From the NCBI GenBank assembly GCA_031256695.1, contig JAIRQB010000225.1, positions 1 through 6,991 on the forward strand: 6,991 nucleotides of DNA. Direction: 5' to 3'. How positions within the stretch are numbered: the first letter of the stretch is position 1; each line of letters begins with the position of its first letter. The notes under the pieces were generated by a model, which had not been told where the DNA came from, did not search any database, and was given only the letters and a program-made list of their open reading frames with translations. Source of the DNA: Elusimicrobiota bacterium (GTDB lineage Bacteria; Elusimicrobiota; Endomicrobiia; Endomicrobiales; Endomicrobiaceae). The translations under genes were made by a program, and so were the position numbers. Shown piece after piece: positions 1-6,986 of this stretch.

Positions 1-746
1 TAAAAAGGCTCGTAGTAGGGGGAATAGACAGAGTTTTTGAAATAGGACGGAATTTTAGAAATGAAGGCATAGATAAAAATCACAGCCCTGAATTTACAAT
101 GCTTGAATTATACAGAGCGTATTCAGATTACAATGATATGGCTGACATTACTGAAAAGTTAATAAAAGCCGCCGCCGCCGCAGTAGGCGCTCAAATAGAA
201 TTAAATTTTAAGAGAGAAAAACTTTTTGACTTGATAGAAAAATTTACAGGGCTGCAATTACTGCCTCTTTTAGAAAGCGGCAAAATGCGCGATGCCGTCA
301 AGGATTTAAACCTTGACCTTCCAAAAGACGCAACTGATAAGAAAATTTTAGAACAAGTTATAGATGAAAAAGTTTTGCCTAATTTGCAAGAGCCTACCTT
401 TATTATGGATTACCCCGCTATTTATTCTCCCCTGTCAAAAATCAAATTTGACAAGCCTGAAATTGCCGAGCGTTTTGAACTCTATATGAATGGAATGGAA
501 ATAGCCAATGCTTATTCAGAATTAAACGACCCTCAACTGCAGCAAAAGAAACTCATCAAGCAGATGGAAGAAAAAGCCAAAGGAGACGGCGAGGCTATGC
601 CATATGATGAAGATTTTATAACTGCATTAGAGCAAGGGCTTCCCCCTACCGGCGGTTTGGGCATAGGCATAGACAGGCTTGTGATGATTTTGACAAATGC
701 CCCGTCAATTAGAGAAGTAGTTTTATTCCCCACAATGAGACCATAA
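1..746 (+). CDS. lysS: Lysyl-tRNA synthetase, class II (3' part, 5' end outside window)
   Basis: Charges tRNA-Lys with lysine in the cytoplasm, using ATP. The reading frame is already open at base 3, upstream of the first in-window ATG (99), so that ATG is internal and the gene is cut by the window edge; about 247 codons are visible of a family usually near 500 residues. Class II motif 2 lies at bases 18-110 (GGIDRVFEIGRNFRNEGID, then HSPEFTMLE). The LysRS-type stretches FIMDYPAIYSPLSK (about 402-443) and NGMEIANAYSELNDP (about 489-533) follow. Motif 3, GLGIGIDRLVM with the closing LFPTMRP, ends the protein. The N-terminal OB-fold anticodon-binding domain must lie upstream. A (GCC)4-GCA run at 168-182 encodes five alanines. 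The stop codon abuts the next ATG, so the two genes are probably cotranscribed. Identity is very secure; the aspartyl and asparaginyl relatives lack this motif set. Confidence 0.97.
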   Translation, partial: KRLVVGGIDRVFEIGRNFRNEGIDKNHSPEFTMLELYRAYSDYNDMADITEKLIKAAAAAVGAQIELNFKREKLFDLIEKFTGLQLLPLLESGKMRDAVKDLNLDLPKDATDKKILEQVIDEKVLPNLQEPTFIMDYPAIYSPLSKIKFDKPEIAERFELYMNGMEIANAYSELNDPQLQQKKLIKQMEEKAKGDGEAMPYDEDFITALEQGLPPTGGLGIGIDRLVMILTNAPSIREVVLFPTMRP

Positions 747-1979
747 ATGCCTAAAATAAAATTTCCCGTTGAACTTTTCATCGCTTTAAGATATTTAAAA
801 TCCGGCAAAAAAGGATTGTTTTCTCTGCTTACCTCTTTAATAGCAGTCGGCGGGACAATGCTCGGCACTGCCGCTCTTATAATCACCCTCGCTGTTATGA
901 GCGGTTTCCAAACAGATATAAGAAATAAAATTTTAGGCATACAGCCGCATATAATAGTAATGAACAATAGCGGATATTATATAGAGGACGTAAAAGACAG
1001 CGAAGAAAAGATAAAGCAAAATAAAGAAGTATCGGGGACATCTCCTTTTATATATCGGCAGGCAATTATAAGGAGCGTAGATTCTTCTGCGACATTGGGG
1101 CTTTTAATAAAAGCCGCAGATTTAAAAAAAGAGCAGGAAATTACGGGGCTATTGGATAAGGCGGTTGATTTAAATGAAAATTTTGACGGAACTTTAAAAA
1201 ATAGAGAGATAATTTTAGGAAATGAACTTGCAAAAAATTTGACGCTTGCGGCAGGCGATGAAGTTCTTTTGATGTTTCCGTCAAATTTCGCAAGCGTGCC
1301 GAAGATGTATAAATTTATTGTGGCTGCAATAATTCATTCAGGAATGTATGACTATGATTCCTCTTTGGGTTTTATAGATATAGAAGCGGCGCGGGATATG
1401 TTTTCTTTAAGAGATTATGCCAGCGGCATAAGCGTTAGAGCCGTAAATTTCAATAAGGTTGAAAATCTTGCCGCGCAACTTCAAAAGGATTTAGGCGGTT
1501 CTTTTTTAGTTAGACCCTGGACTGAACTAAATAGAAATTTATTTGCCGCTTTAAAACTTGAAAAAACTATGATGTTTTTGATTTTAGGTCTTATAATTTT
1601 AGTGGCGGCTTTCAATATAATTTCAAATCTTTTGCTGCTGAGCGCCCAAAAATTTAAAGAAATAGGGATTTTGTCGGCTATTGGATATTCAAGATTTCAA
1701 ATAGCGAAAATTTTCTTCTATGAAGGTTTTATCATCGGCGCGCTGGGCGCGGTTTTGGGTATTTTATTCGGCATTTCAGTAAGTCTTTTACTGAAGTATT
1801 TTGATTTTTTTGAATTGCCTCAGGGCATTTATTATGTTGAAAAACTGCCCGTAGCCGTTTTGCCCCAAGACATAGTTTTAGTCTCTCTTTGCGCTTTTAT
1901 TATAACGGCTTTAGCGGGTCTATACCCCGCTTATCAAGTGTCCAAATTAGACCCTTTAGAAGCGATGAGGAATGGATAA
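747..1979 (+). CDS. lolC: Lipoprotein-releasing ABC transporter permease, LolC/LolE family
   Basis: Inner-membrane subunit of the Lol complex, which extracts mature lipoproteins from the inner membrane and passes them to a periplasmic carrier. The 410-residue length matches the LolC/LolE family. The N-terminus has the family look: ELFIALRYLKS at 9-19, then a first membrane segment at about 25-52. A periplasmic domain of about 220 residues (53-273) follows. Three further membrane segments lie at about 275-300, 322-350 and 376-395 (FtsX-type permease domain). LEKTMMFLILGLIILVAAFN (271-290) and KEIGILSAIGYS (304-315) are the typical coupling region after transmembrane segment 2, and the end, YPAYQVSKLDPLEAMR, is also characteristic. 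The ATG follows the lysS TAA with no gap and no strong ribosome site, which suggests translational coupling. Only one LolC/E-type gene is present, so the complex may use two copies of it (a LolF-like arrangement); the symbol lolC is therefore a family label. A second paralogue elsewhere in the genome cannot be excluded. Confidence 0.93.
   Translation: MPKIKFPVELFIALRYLKSGKKGLFSLLTSLIAVGGTMLGTAALIITLAVMSGFQTDIRNKILGIQPHIIVMNNSGYYIEDVKDSEEKIKQNKEVSGTSPFIYRQAIIRSVDSSATLGLLIKAADLKKEQEITGLLDKAVDLNENFDGTLKNREIILGNELAKNLTLAAGDEVLLMFPSNFASVPKMYKFIVAAIIHSGMYDYDSSLGFIDIEAARDMFSLRDYASGISVRAVNFNKVENLAAQLQKDLGGSFLVRPWTELNRNLFAALKLEKTMMFLILGLIILVAAFNIISNLLLLSAQKFKEIGILSAIGYSRFQIAKIFFYEGFIIGALGAVLGILFGISVSLLLKYFDFFELPQGIYYVEKLPVAVLPQDIVLVSLCAFIITALAGLYPAYQVSKLDPLEAMRNG
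1967..1972 (+). promoter_or_regulatory. Ribosome binding site that decides the lolD start
   Basis: GAGGAA lies inside the last codons of the permease gene. Measured from the AGGA core it sits 9 nt before the ATG at 1981, a normal spacing, but directly abuts the ATG at 1972, which leaves no room for initiation there. It therefore favours 1981 as the lolD start. Confidence 0.6.
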
Positions 1980-1980
1980 A

Positions 1981-2643
1981 ATGAAAATACAAGCCTGCAA
2001 TTTAAAAAAAGTTTATGCGAGAAATAGAACTCAAGATGTGGAAGTGTTTAGAGATATAAATTTAACTATAGAAGACGGCGAGAGAGTTTCTTTGGTAGGT
2101 CCTTCGGGCATAGGAAAAAGCACTCTAATCCATATTTTAGGGCTTATGGATAAACCGACAGAGGGACAAGTTTTTTTTAACGGAACGGATTGCTTTTCAA
2201 AAGACAGCGCTTTCTTGCGCAAGATGAGAAAAGAGAAAATAGGATTTATTTTTCAATATCATTATTTATTGTCTGATTTTACGGTTTTAGAAAATACTCT
2301 ATTGCCCGTCTGGGATAAAAAAGACGAGAAAATGCCTCAGGCTCTTGCTATTTTAGATAGAGTCGGTCTTTCAGACAGACTTAAGCACTTTCCAAATGAA
2401 ATATCGGGCGGACAGCAGCAAAGAGCCGCTTTAGCGAGGGCTTTAATAAATGAGCCGAGCGTCATTTTTGCCGACGAGCCTACGGGCAATTTAGACAGAG
2501 CCGCAGGCAAAGAAGTTGAAAACATTCTCTTTAGCGCTTCAATAGATAAAAAAATCACTTTAGTTGTCGTCTCTCACAATGAGGCTTTGGCGGCAAAAGC
2601 AGATAGGATAATACAGTGGTCTTCATTGCAGAAAGGTTTTTAA
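1981..2643 (+). CDS. lolD: Lipoprotein-releasing ABC transporter ATP-binding protein LolD
   Basis: Cytoplasmic ATPase that powers the lipoprotein-releasing permease encoded just upstream. The 220-residue protein carries the full ABC set: Walker A GPSGIGKST (40-48), Q-loop FQYHYLL (Q92), signature SGGQQQR (142-148), Walker B VIFADEPTGNLD with catalytic E166, and the switch histidine in VSHNE (H199). FQYHYLLSDFTVLEN is a close match to the LolD-type stretch after the Q-loop and separates it from the related MacB and FtsE ATPases, as does its place next to a LolC/E permease. An in-frame ATG at 1972 would add three residues (MDK) and overlap the permease by 8 bp. I prefer 1981 because a GAGGA site is correctly spaced for it. 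The isoleucine in Walker A, where serine or cysteine is more common, is a tolerated position. Eight consecutive T at 2171-2178 is a homopolymer, but the frame continues through it intact. Confidence 0.95.
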   Translation: MKIQACNLKKVYARNRTQDVEVFRDINLTIEDGERVSLVGPSGIGKSTLIHILGLMDKPTEGQVFFNGTDCFSKDSAFLRKMRKEKIGFIFQYHYLLSDFTVLENTLLPVWDKKDEKMPQALAILDRVGLSDRLKHFPNEISGGQQQRAALARALINEPSVIFADEPTGNLDRAAGKEVENILFSASIDKKITLVVVSHNEALAAKADRIIQWSSLQKGF

Positions 2644-2738
2644 CTTCCGTTTTGAAATTGAGATTTGAGAATTAACGGCAAGGACATAAAAAAACGGGGA
2701 ATAATAATATCAACAAATAAAACTTTAAGAGGCGGATT
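2644..2738 (+). promoter_or_regulatory. lolD-thrS intergenic region, possible leader or promoter
   Basis: This is the only gap of note between genes in the block. It is AT-rich and contains an inverted repeat, CCGTTTT (2647-2653) with AAAACGG (2691-2697), perfect over 7 bp with a 37-nt loop. A second partner, AACGG (2674-2678), could pair with CCGTT (2647-2651) instead. No T tract follows, so it is not an intrinsic terminator. TTGAGA (2665-2670) and CATAAA (2685-2690) resemble promoter boxes, but the 14-bp spacing is poor. A thrS promoter or leader control is possible, not shown. Confidence 0.25.
2728..2732 (+). promoter_or_regulatory. thrS ribosome binding site
   Basis: AGAGG lies 6 nt before the ATG at 2739. 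Together with an in-frame TAA at 2718-2720, it fixes this ATG as the start and excludes an N-terminal extension that could carry a TGS domain. Confidence 0.7.
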
Positions 2739-4469
2739 ATGAAAAACAAAAAAGAACTTGAAACATTGCGGCATTCAGCATCTCACATTATGGCGGCGGC
2801 AGTTTGCGGATTATTCCCGGAAGTTAAAATCGCCATAGGTCCTTCTATTGAGGACGGCTTTTATTATGATTTTTATAAGACTGAAAGTTTTACCCCTGAA
2901 GATTTGCCGAGAATTGAAGAAAAAATGAGAGAAATTATAAAGGCAAATTATCCTTTTATTTGCAAAACTATGAAAAAAGACGAGGCTATAAAAGAGTTTA
3001 AAGAAAGCGGCGAAAAATTTAAGGCAGAAATTGCTGAAGGCATTGAAGGCGATACGGTAAATATCTATCAATGCGGCGCTTTTTCAGACCTCTGCCGGGG
3101 ACCTCACATAAACTCTACGGGAGAAGTTAAATTTTTTAAATTGCTCTCAGTTGCAGGCGCTTATTGGCGGGGGGATTCTTCAAAAGAAAAGATGCAAAGG
3201 ATTTACGGAACGGCATTTTTCTCTCAAGAAGAGTTAGACGCTTATCTTTTGCAAATTGAGGAAGCAAAAAAGAGAGACCACAGAAAATTAGGAAAGGATT
3301 TAGATTTTTTCAGCATTTGCGATGAAGTAGGCGGCGGTCTTGTTTTATGGCATCCCAAAGGCGCTCTCGTCCGCGACATCATAGAGCGATATTGGAAAGA
3401 TTTTCATTTAAAAAACGGATATGAATTGTTGTCCACTCCCCATATAGCAAGCGAGGAACTCTATTCTATAAGCGGTCATCTGCAAACCTATTCTGAAAAT
3501 ATGTATGCGCCGATGGAAATTGAGGGAAAGCCGTATAGAATTAAACCTATGAATTGTCCCGGGCACCTGATGATTTATAAAACAAAACTCCACTCTTATA
3601 AAGAATTGCCTATAAGATACGCTGAACTCGGCTCAGTTTATAGATTTGAAAGGTCGGGAGTCCTGCACGGGCTTTTAAGGGCGCGCGGTTTTACTCAAGA
3701 CGACGGACACGTTATAGTAGCGCCTGAAATGCTAGAGGAAGAAATGCTGAAAATTTTCAATCTTGCAGTAGAAATGCTTAAAACTTTCGGCTTTAGCGAA
3801 TATGAAATATGTCTTGCCACAAGACCTGAAAATAAATTTGTAGGCGAGATTGCTTCTTGGGAAGCGGCGCAAAAATCCATTGAATCTACTTTGCAAAAAA
3901 CGCAATACAAATATGAAATAGACGAAGGCGGCGGCGCTTTTTACGGTCCCAAAATAGATATAAAAATAAAGGATTCTCTCGGCAGGTCATGGCAATGCTC
4001 TACAATTCAATTTGATTTCAATCTCCCTGAAAGATTTGACATCTATTATATTGATGAAAACGGCAAGAGAGCGCGTCCTTATATGATACACAGGGCTTTA
4101 TTGGGTTCTTTGGAGAGATTTTTCGGCGTTTTGCTTGAGCATTATAGCGGGGCATTGCCGCTGTGGCTGTCGCCTATTCAAACTGTAATCTGCAATATAA
4201 ATGACGAGCAGACAGAGTATTGCAAAGATTTGCTTGAAAAATTTAAACAAAATGGAATAAGAGCCTCTTTTGACGGACGCAATGAGAAAATAGGTCATAA
4301 AATAAGAGAAATTGCTATGCAAAAAGTTCCTTATATAGTTGTAGCGGGCAATAAAGAAAAAGATAGCGGCGCTGTGTCTGCGCGCGCCCGCGGCAATAAA
4401 GATTTAGGCGCTATGCCGATAAATGCTTTCATAGAAAAAATCAAAAAAGAAGAAGCGGACAAAATGTAA
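2739..4469 (+). CDS. thrS: Threonyl-tRNA synthetase lacking the N-terminal TGS domain
   Basis: Class II synthetase that charges tRNA-Thr and clears mischarged Ser-tRNA-Thr. At 576 residues it is about 60 shorter than the 642-residue E. coli enzyme, and the whole difference is at the N-terminus: it opens directly in the editing domain. The editing residues are present as HSASH (H12, H16) and CRGPH (C119, H123). The catalytic core holds the zinc ligands C273 (in MNCPGH), H324 (in TQDDGH) and H451 (in MIHRALLGS), with spacing matching E. coli C334, H385 and H511. Motif 2 carries R302 (YRFERSG), and motif 3 is HRALLGSLERFFG. The anticodon-binding domain fills about 475-570 (LWLSPIQ, then FDGRNEKIGHKIREI and KVPYIVVAGNKE). 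An in-frame TAA 18 bp before the ATG rules out a missed TGS extension. The enzyme should be active and editing-competent. Some other bacterial ThrRS lack TGS, so this is a lineage trait rather than damage. Confidence 0.97.
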   Translation: MKNKKELETLRHSASHIMAAAVCGLFPEVKIAIGPSIEDGFYYDFYKTESFTPEDLPRIEEKMREIIKANYPFICKTMKKDEAIKEFKESGEKFKAEIAEGIEGDTVNIYQCGAFSDLCRGPHINSTGEVKFFKLLSVAGAYWRGDSSKEKMQRIYGTAFFSQEELDAYLLQIEEAKKRDHRKLGKDLDFFSICDEVGGGLVLWHPKGALVRDIIERYWKDFHLKNGYELLSTPHIASEELYSISGHLQTYSENMYAPMEIEGKPYRIKPMNCPGHLMIYKTKLHSYKELPIRYAELGSVYRFERSGVLHGLLRARGFTQDDGHVIVAPEMLEEEMLKIFNLAVEMLKTFGFSEYEICLATRPENKFVGEIASWEAAQKSIESTLQKTQYKYEIDEGGGAFYGPKIDIKIKDSLGRSWQCSTIQFDFNLPERFDIYYIDENGKRARPYMIHRALLGSLERFFGVLLEHYSGALPLWLSPIQTVICNINDEQTEYCKDLLEKFKQNGIRASFDGRNEKIGHKIREIAMQKVPYIVVAGNKEKDSGAVSARARGNKDLGAMPINAFIEKIKKEEADKM

Positions 4470-4472
4470 TTT

Positions 4473-6578
4473 ATGATAAATCTTGAAACGGAAATACAAT
4501 ATTTAAAAGGCGTAGGACCTAAAAAAGCCGCAAGTTTTTTAAAACTCGGCGTTAAAACCATATCTGATTTGCTCGTCTTTTTCCCTTCTTATTATCAAGA
4601 TAGAACTCAAATTATTCCGATACAAAAAGTCCTCATACAAGGGGATAAGAATTGCATTTTTGGACGCGTCGGCAAGACTTATCAAAAAAATATAAATGCA
4701 AATCTTGTTATGCTTGACATTGAAATTATAGATGAGACGGGCAAAATTTATTCGCGCTTTTTTAGAAAGAAAAACGCCTATTCAAAATTTGATGCCTTTG
4801 CTTCTCTAAAAAAGAATTTCACATCAGGACGCTATGCCTATATTTACGGAAGCGTCAAAAGCGAAAGAATGGACATTTATATAGCGCCCGACGATTATGA
4901 AATAGTTGACGACCGCTCAAAAGAGCCGATGCTTTTTAAAAAACTCTTGCCCGTCTATCCTGCAAGCGAAGGACTTTCCCAAAAACTTATAAGAGATTGC
5001 ATTGAAACCGCTCTTTCTTCTTGCAAAAATTTATACCCCGATATATCAAGCATTATCCCTCGTTTAGACAATATCGCAAATGAGCCGTCGCCTCTATTGC
5101 TTACAAAAATGCATTCCCCGTCTTCTTTATTTGAAGCGGAGCAGGCGCGCCGTTCCTTTGCTATGCAGGAATTTTTAATTTTAGAGACAGCGCTGTTTCT
5201 ATCCCGCTCAAAAAATAAAATACTCCCCAAAGTCCAAAAATACGAAATCTCAAAAAATCTGCTTACTCCTTTTAAAAACAATTTGAAATTCTCTTTTACT
5301 CGCGCGCAAAAGAAAGTTATAAATGAAATTTTTTCAGATATGCAAAACCCGTATCAGATGAACCGTCTTTTGATGGGCGATGTCGGTTCAGGCAAGACGG
5401 TAACGGCTTTGAGCGCTATGCTGCTTGCCGCAGAAAACAAATATCAATCAACTCTCATAGCGCCTACTGAAATTCTCGCAGAGCAGCATTTTTCTAATAT
5501 TTCCAAAATGCTTGAAGGTCTCCCCGTCAAAATAGCGCTGCTTACGTCAAATTCTTTAAAGAGAAAAACAGAGCGGGAAATAAAGTTGAAAGAAATAGCC
5601 GACGGCTCTATTGACATAGTAATAGGCACTCATTCAATTATTGAGGAAAGGATTAAATTTAAAAGTTTAGCGCTCGTCGTAGTTGATGAACAGCACCGCT
5701 TCGGCGTAATGCAAAAATTAGCCGCATTGAAAAAAGCGCAAAGTCCCGACGTCTTAATGATGACGGCAACGCCCATACCGCGCGCTCTTTCTATGACAGT
5801 CTACGGCGATATGGACGTCTCAATAATAGACGAATTGCCGCCCGGACGGCTGCCAGTGCAAACTTTCTACGCCACAGAAGAGACGGCTTATAAAAAAACT
5901 ATAGAAGAGATAAAAAAAGGCTCTCAGGTTTATATAGTCTATCCTCTCATAGACGAATCAGATAAACTTGAATTGAAATCCGCAGTTGAGGAAGCAGATA
6001 AACTCTCAAAAGGAATTTTTAAAGATTTTAAGACGGGTCTATTGCACGGCAGAATGAAAAGAGATGAGAAGAATGAAATAATGCAGAAATTTAAAAATAA
6101 AGAATTTGATATTTTAATATCAACTACTGTGATAGAAGTGGGCATAGACATTCCAAATGCCGCTGTAATGATAATACAAAACGCCGACAGATTTGGTCTT
6201 TCCGCTTTGCATCAATTGAGAGGACGCATAGGCAGAGGCAAAATAAAATCTTTCTGCTATTTGATAGGCGATGCCAAAAGCGCGGCGGCTCGGACGAGAA
6301 TTAAAATAATGACTTCAACAAATGACGGTTTTAAAATAGCGGAAGCCGATTTGCAGATGAGGGGCCCCGGAGAGTTTATGGGGACAGAGCAGCACGGTTT
6401 CCCTGAATTTAAAGCGGGCAATTTAATAAAGGATATGGATATTATAGAAGCGTCAAAGAAAGCGGCGCAAGAAATAGTTGAGAGCGACGCTAATTTAGAA
6501 GAGCCTGCCTATTCCTCTTTAAGAAAAATAATAGAGAGCAGATTTTCTAAGAAGTTAAAACTGATAGAAGTTGGATAA
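4473..6578 (+). CDS. recG: ATP-dependent DNA helicase RecG
   Basis: Superfamily 2 helicase that regresses stalled replication forks and migrates branched DNA. The 701-residue length is normal (E. coli 693). The N-terminus has a helix-hairpin-helix-like LKGVGPKKAASFLKLG (11-26), followed by the OB-fold wedge domain (about 55-140) that splits the junction. The helicase core contains FTRAQKKVINEI (275-286), Walker A GDVGSGKT (302-309), APTEILAEQH (motif Ia, 330-339), the RecG-type motif II box DEQHRFG (405-411) and TATPIPRA (431-438). VIEVGIDIPNA (553-563) and QLRGRIGRG (motif VI, 581-589) follow. The C-terminal RGPGEFMGTEQHG (630-642) belongs to the family's translocation region. The DEQHRFG box and wedge domain distinguish it from Mfd and PriA. 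The ATG lies 3 bp after the thrS stop, without a clear ribosome site, which suggests translational coupling to thrS. No damage or unusual residue was seen. Confidence 0.97.
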   Translation: MINLETEIQYLKGVGPKKAASFLKLGVKTISDLLVFFPSYYQDRTQIIPIQKVLIQGDKNCIFGRVGKTYQKNINANLVMLDIEIIDETGKIYSRFFRKKNAYSKFDAFASLKKNFTSGRYAYIYGSVKSERMDIYIAPDDYEIVDDRSKEPMLFKKLLPVYPASEGLSQKLIRDCIETALSSCKNLYPDISSIIPRLDNIANEPSPLLLTKMHSPSSLFEAEQARRSFAMQEFLILETALFLSRSKNKILPKVQKYEISKNLLTPFKNNLKFSFTRAQKKVINEIFSDMQNPYQMNRLLMGDVGSGKTVTALSAMLLAAENKYQSTLIAPTEILAEQHFSNISKMLEGLPVKIALLTSNSLKRKTEREIKLKEIADGSIDIVIGTHSIIEERIKFKSLALVVVDEQHRFGVMQKLAALKKAQSPDVLMMTATPIPRALSMTVYGDMDVSIIDELPPGRLPVQTFYATEETAYKKTIEEIKKGSQVYIVYPLIDESDKLELKSAVEEADKLSKGIFKDFKTGLLHGRMKRDEKNEIMQKFKNKEFDILISTTVIEVGIDIPNAAVMIIQNADRFGLSALHQLRGRIGRGKIKSFCYLIGDAKSAAARTRIKIMTSTNDGFKIAEADLQMRGPGEFMGTEQHGFPEFKAGNLIKDMDIIEASKKAAQEIVESDANLEEPAYSSLRKIIESRFSKKLKLIEVG

Positions 6579-6691
6579 GAACTCAATTATGCAGTTTCTT
6601 TTAACAAGACAGACAGCGATTCAGCAGGCTTTGCAGGATAAAATTATTTCTTAACTCTGAATTATTCATTCTTTTATATTGTTTTTCTTAA

Positions 6692-6925
6692 TCATTTACT
6701 CTTAACTGCGAGCAATAACTCTTTTTGCGCTGTTTCATTGATTTTTACTCTGATATTTTTGTTTTTTTACATCAAACATTGAATTTTGCTATATATAGTC
6801 TTGCTGTTTAAGTATTATTACTGGGTTATTGTTTGCTCTAATACTGTTTTTCTCTCATTCAAGTCTTGCTGCAGTTTATTAAATAATTCAAAAAGGTAAT
6901 CAATGGAAAGTTTCTGTTTGGCGGG
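6692..6925 (-). pseudogene. Possible eroded minus-strand coding remnant
   Basis: One minus-strand frame reads as protein-like segments interrupted by stops. The first is 35 residues (6821-6925) including LSIDYLFELFNKLQQDLNER, ending at TAA TAA (6815-6820). Next come 15 residues, a TAA (6767-6769), and 24 residues (6695-6766) including RVKINETAQKELLLAVKSK, ending at TGA (6692-6694). The amphipathic, lysine/glutamate/leucine-rich character fits coding sequence of an AT-rich genome. I do not recognise the family. Open runs of this length also arise by chance in AT-rich DNA, so the call is weak. Confidence 0.2.
6797..6871 (+). repeat. 10-bp direct repeat pair AGTCTTGCTG
   Basis: AGTCTTGCTG occurs at 6797-6806 and again at 6862-6871, with starts 65 bp apart. 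The first copy overlaps the end of the palindrome CTATATATAG. Two copies only, no third copy in the tail, and no array spacing; function unknown and possibly chance. Confidence 0.3.
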
Positions 6926-6960
6926 CTAGTATGGAATTAGAACAAAAATGGACTTAAAAG

Positions 6961-6986
6961 GGCATTGTATACATATATATAGCGCC
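6961..6986. repeat. Imperfect hairpin near the window edge
   Basis: GGCATTGTATA (6961-6971) can pair with TATATAGCGCC (6976-6986) around a CATA loop. The stem has 11 positions with one mismatch and two G-T wobbles. No T tract is visible before the window ends 5 bases later, so a terminator cannot be judged. An AT-rich palindrome arising by chance is an equal explanation. Confidence 0.3.

Noticed and set aside
99..101. ATG at 99 as the start of a short lysS
   Set aside because: The frame is open to the window edge and the upstream codons encode class II motif 2, so the gene starts before the window.
168..182. (GCC)4-GCA triplet run
   Set aside because: It is in frame and simply encodes an alanine stretch in LysRS; four units is too short for a notable repeat.
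533..967. Minus-strand open frame of 144 codons across the lysS-lolC junction
   Set aside because: It lies entirely opposite two well-identified genes and its translation has no recognisable domain; it is a frame shadow.
2644..2738. T-box riboswitch upstream of thrS
   Set aside because: The gap is short and lacks the conserved T-box sequence and a terminator hairpin.
4955..5281. Minus-strand open frame of 108 codons inside recG
   Set aside because: It is antisense to continuous, conserved RecG coding sequence and has no family resemblance.
6710..6726. Intrinsic terminator for recG: GAG, 6-nt loop, CTC, then TTTTT
   Set aside because: The stem is only 3 bp, too weak to call; the T run is part of a generally T-rich stretch.
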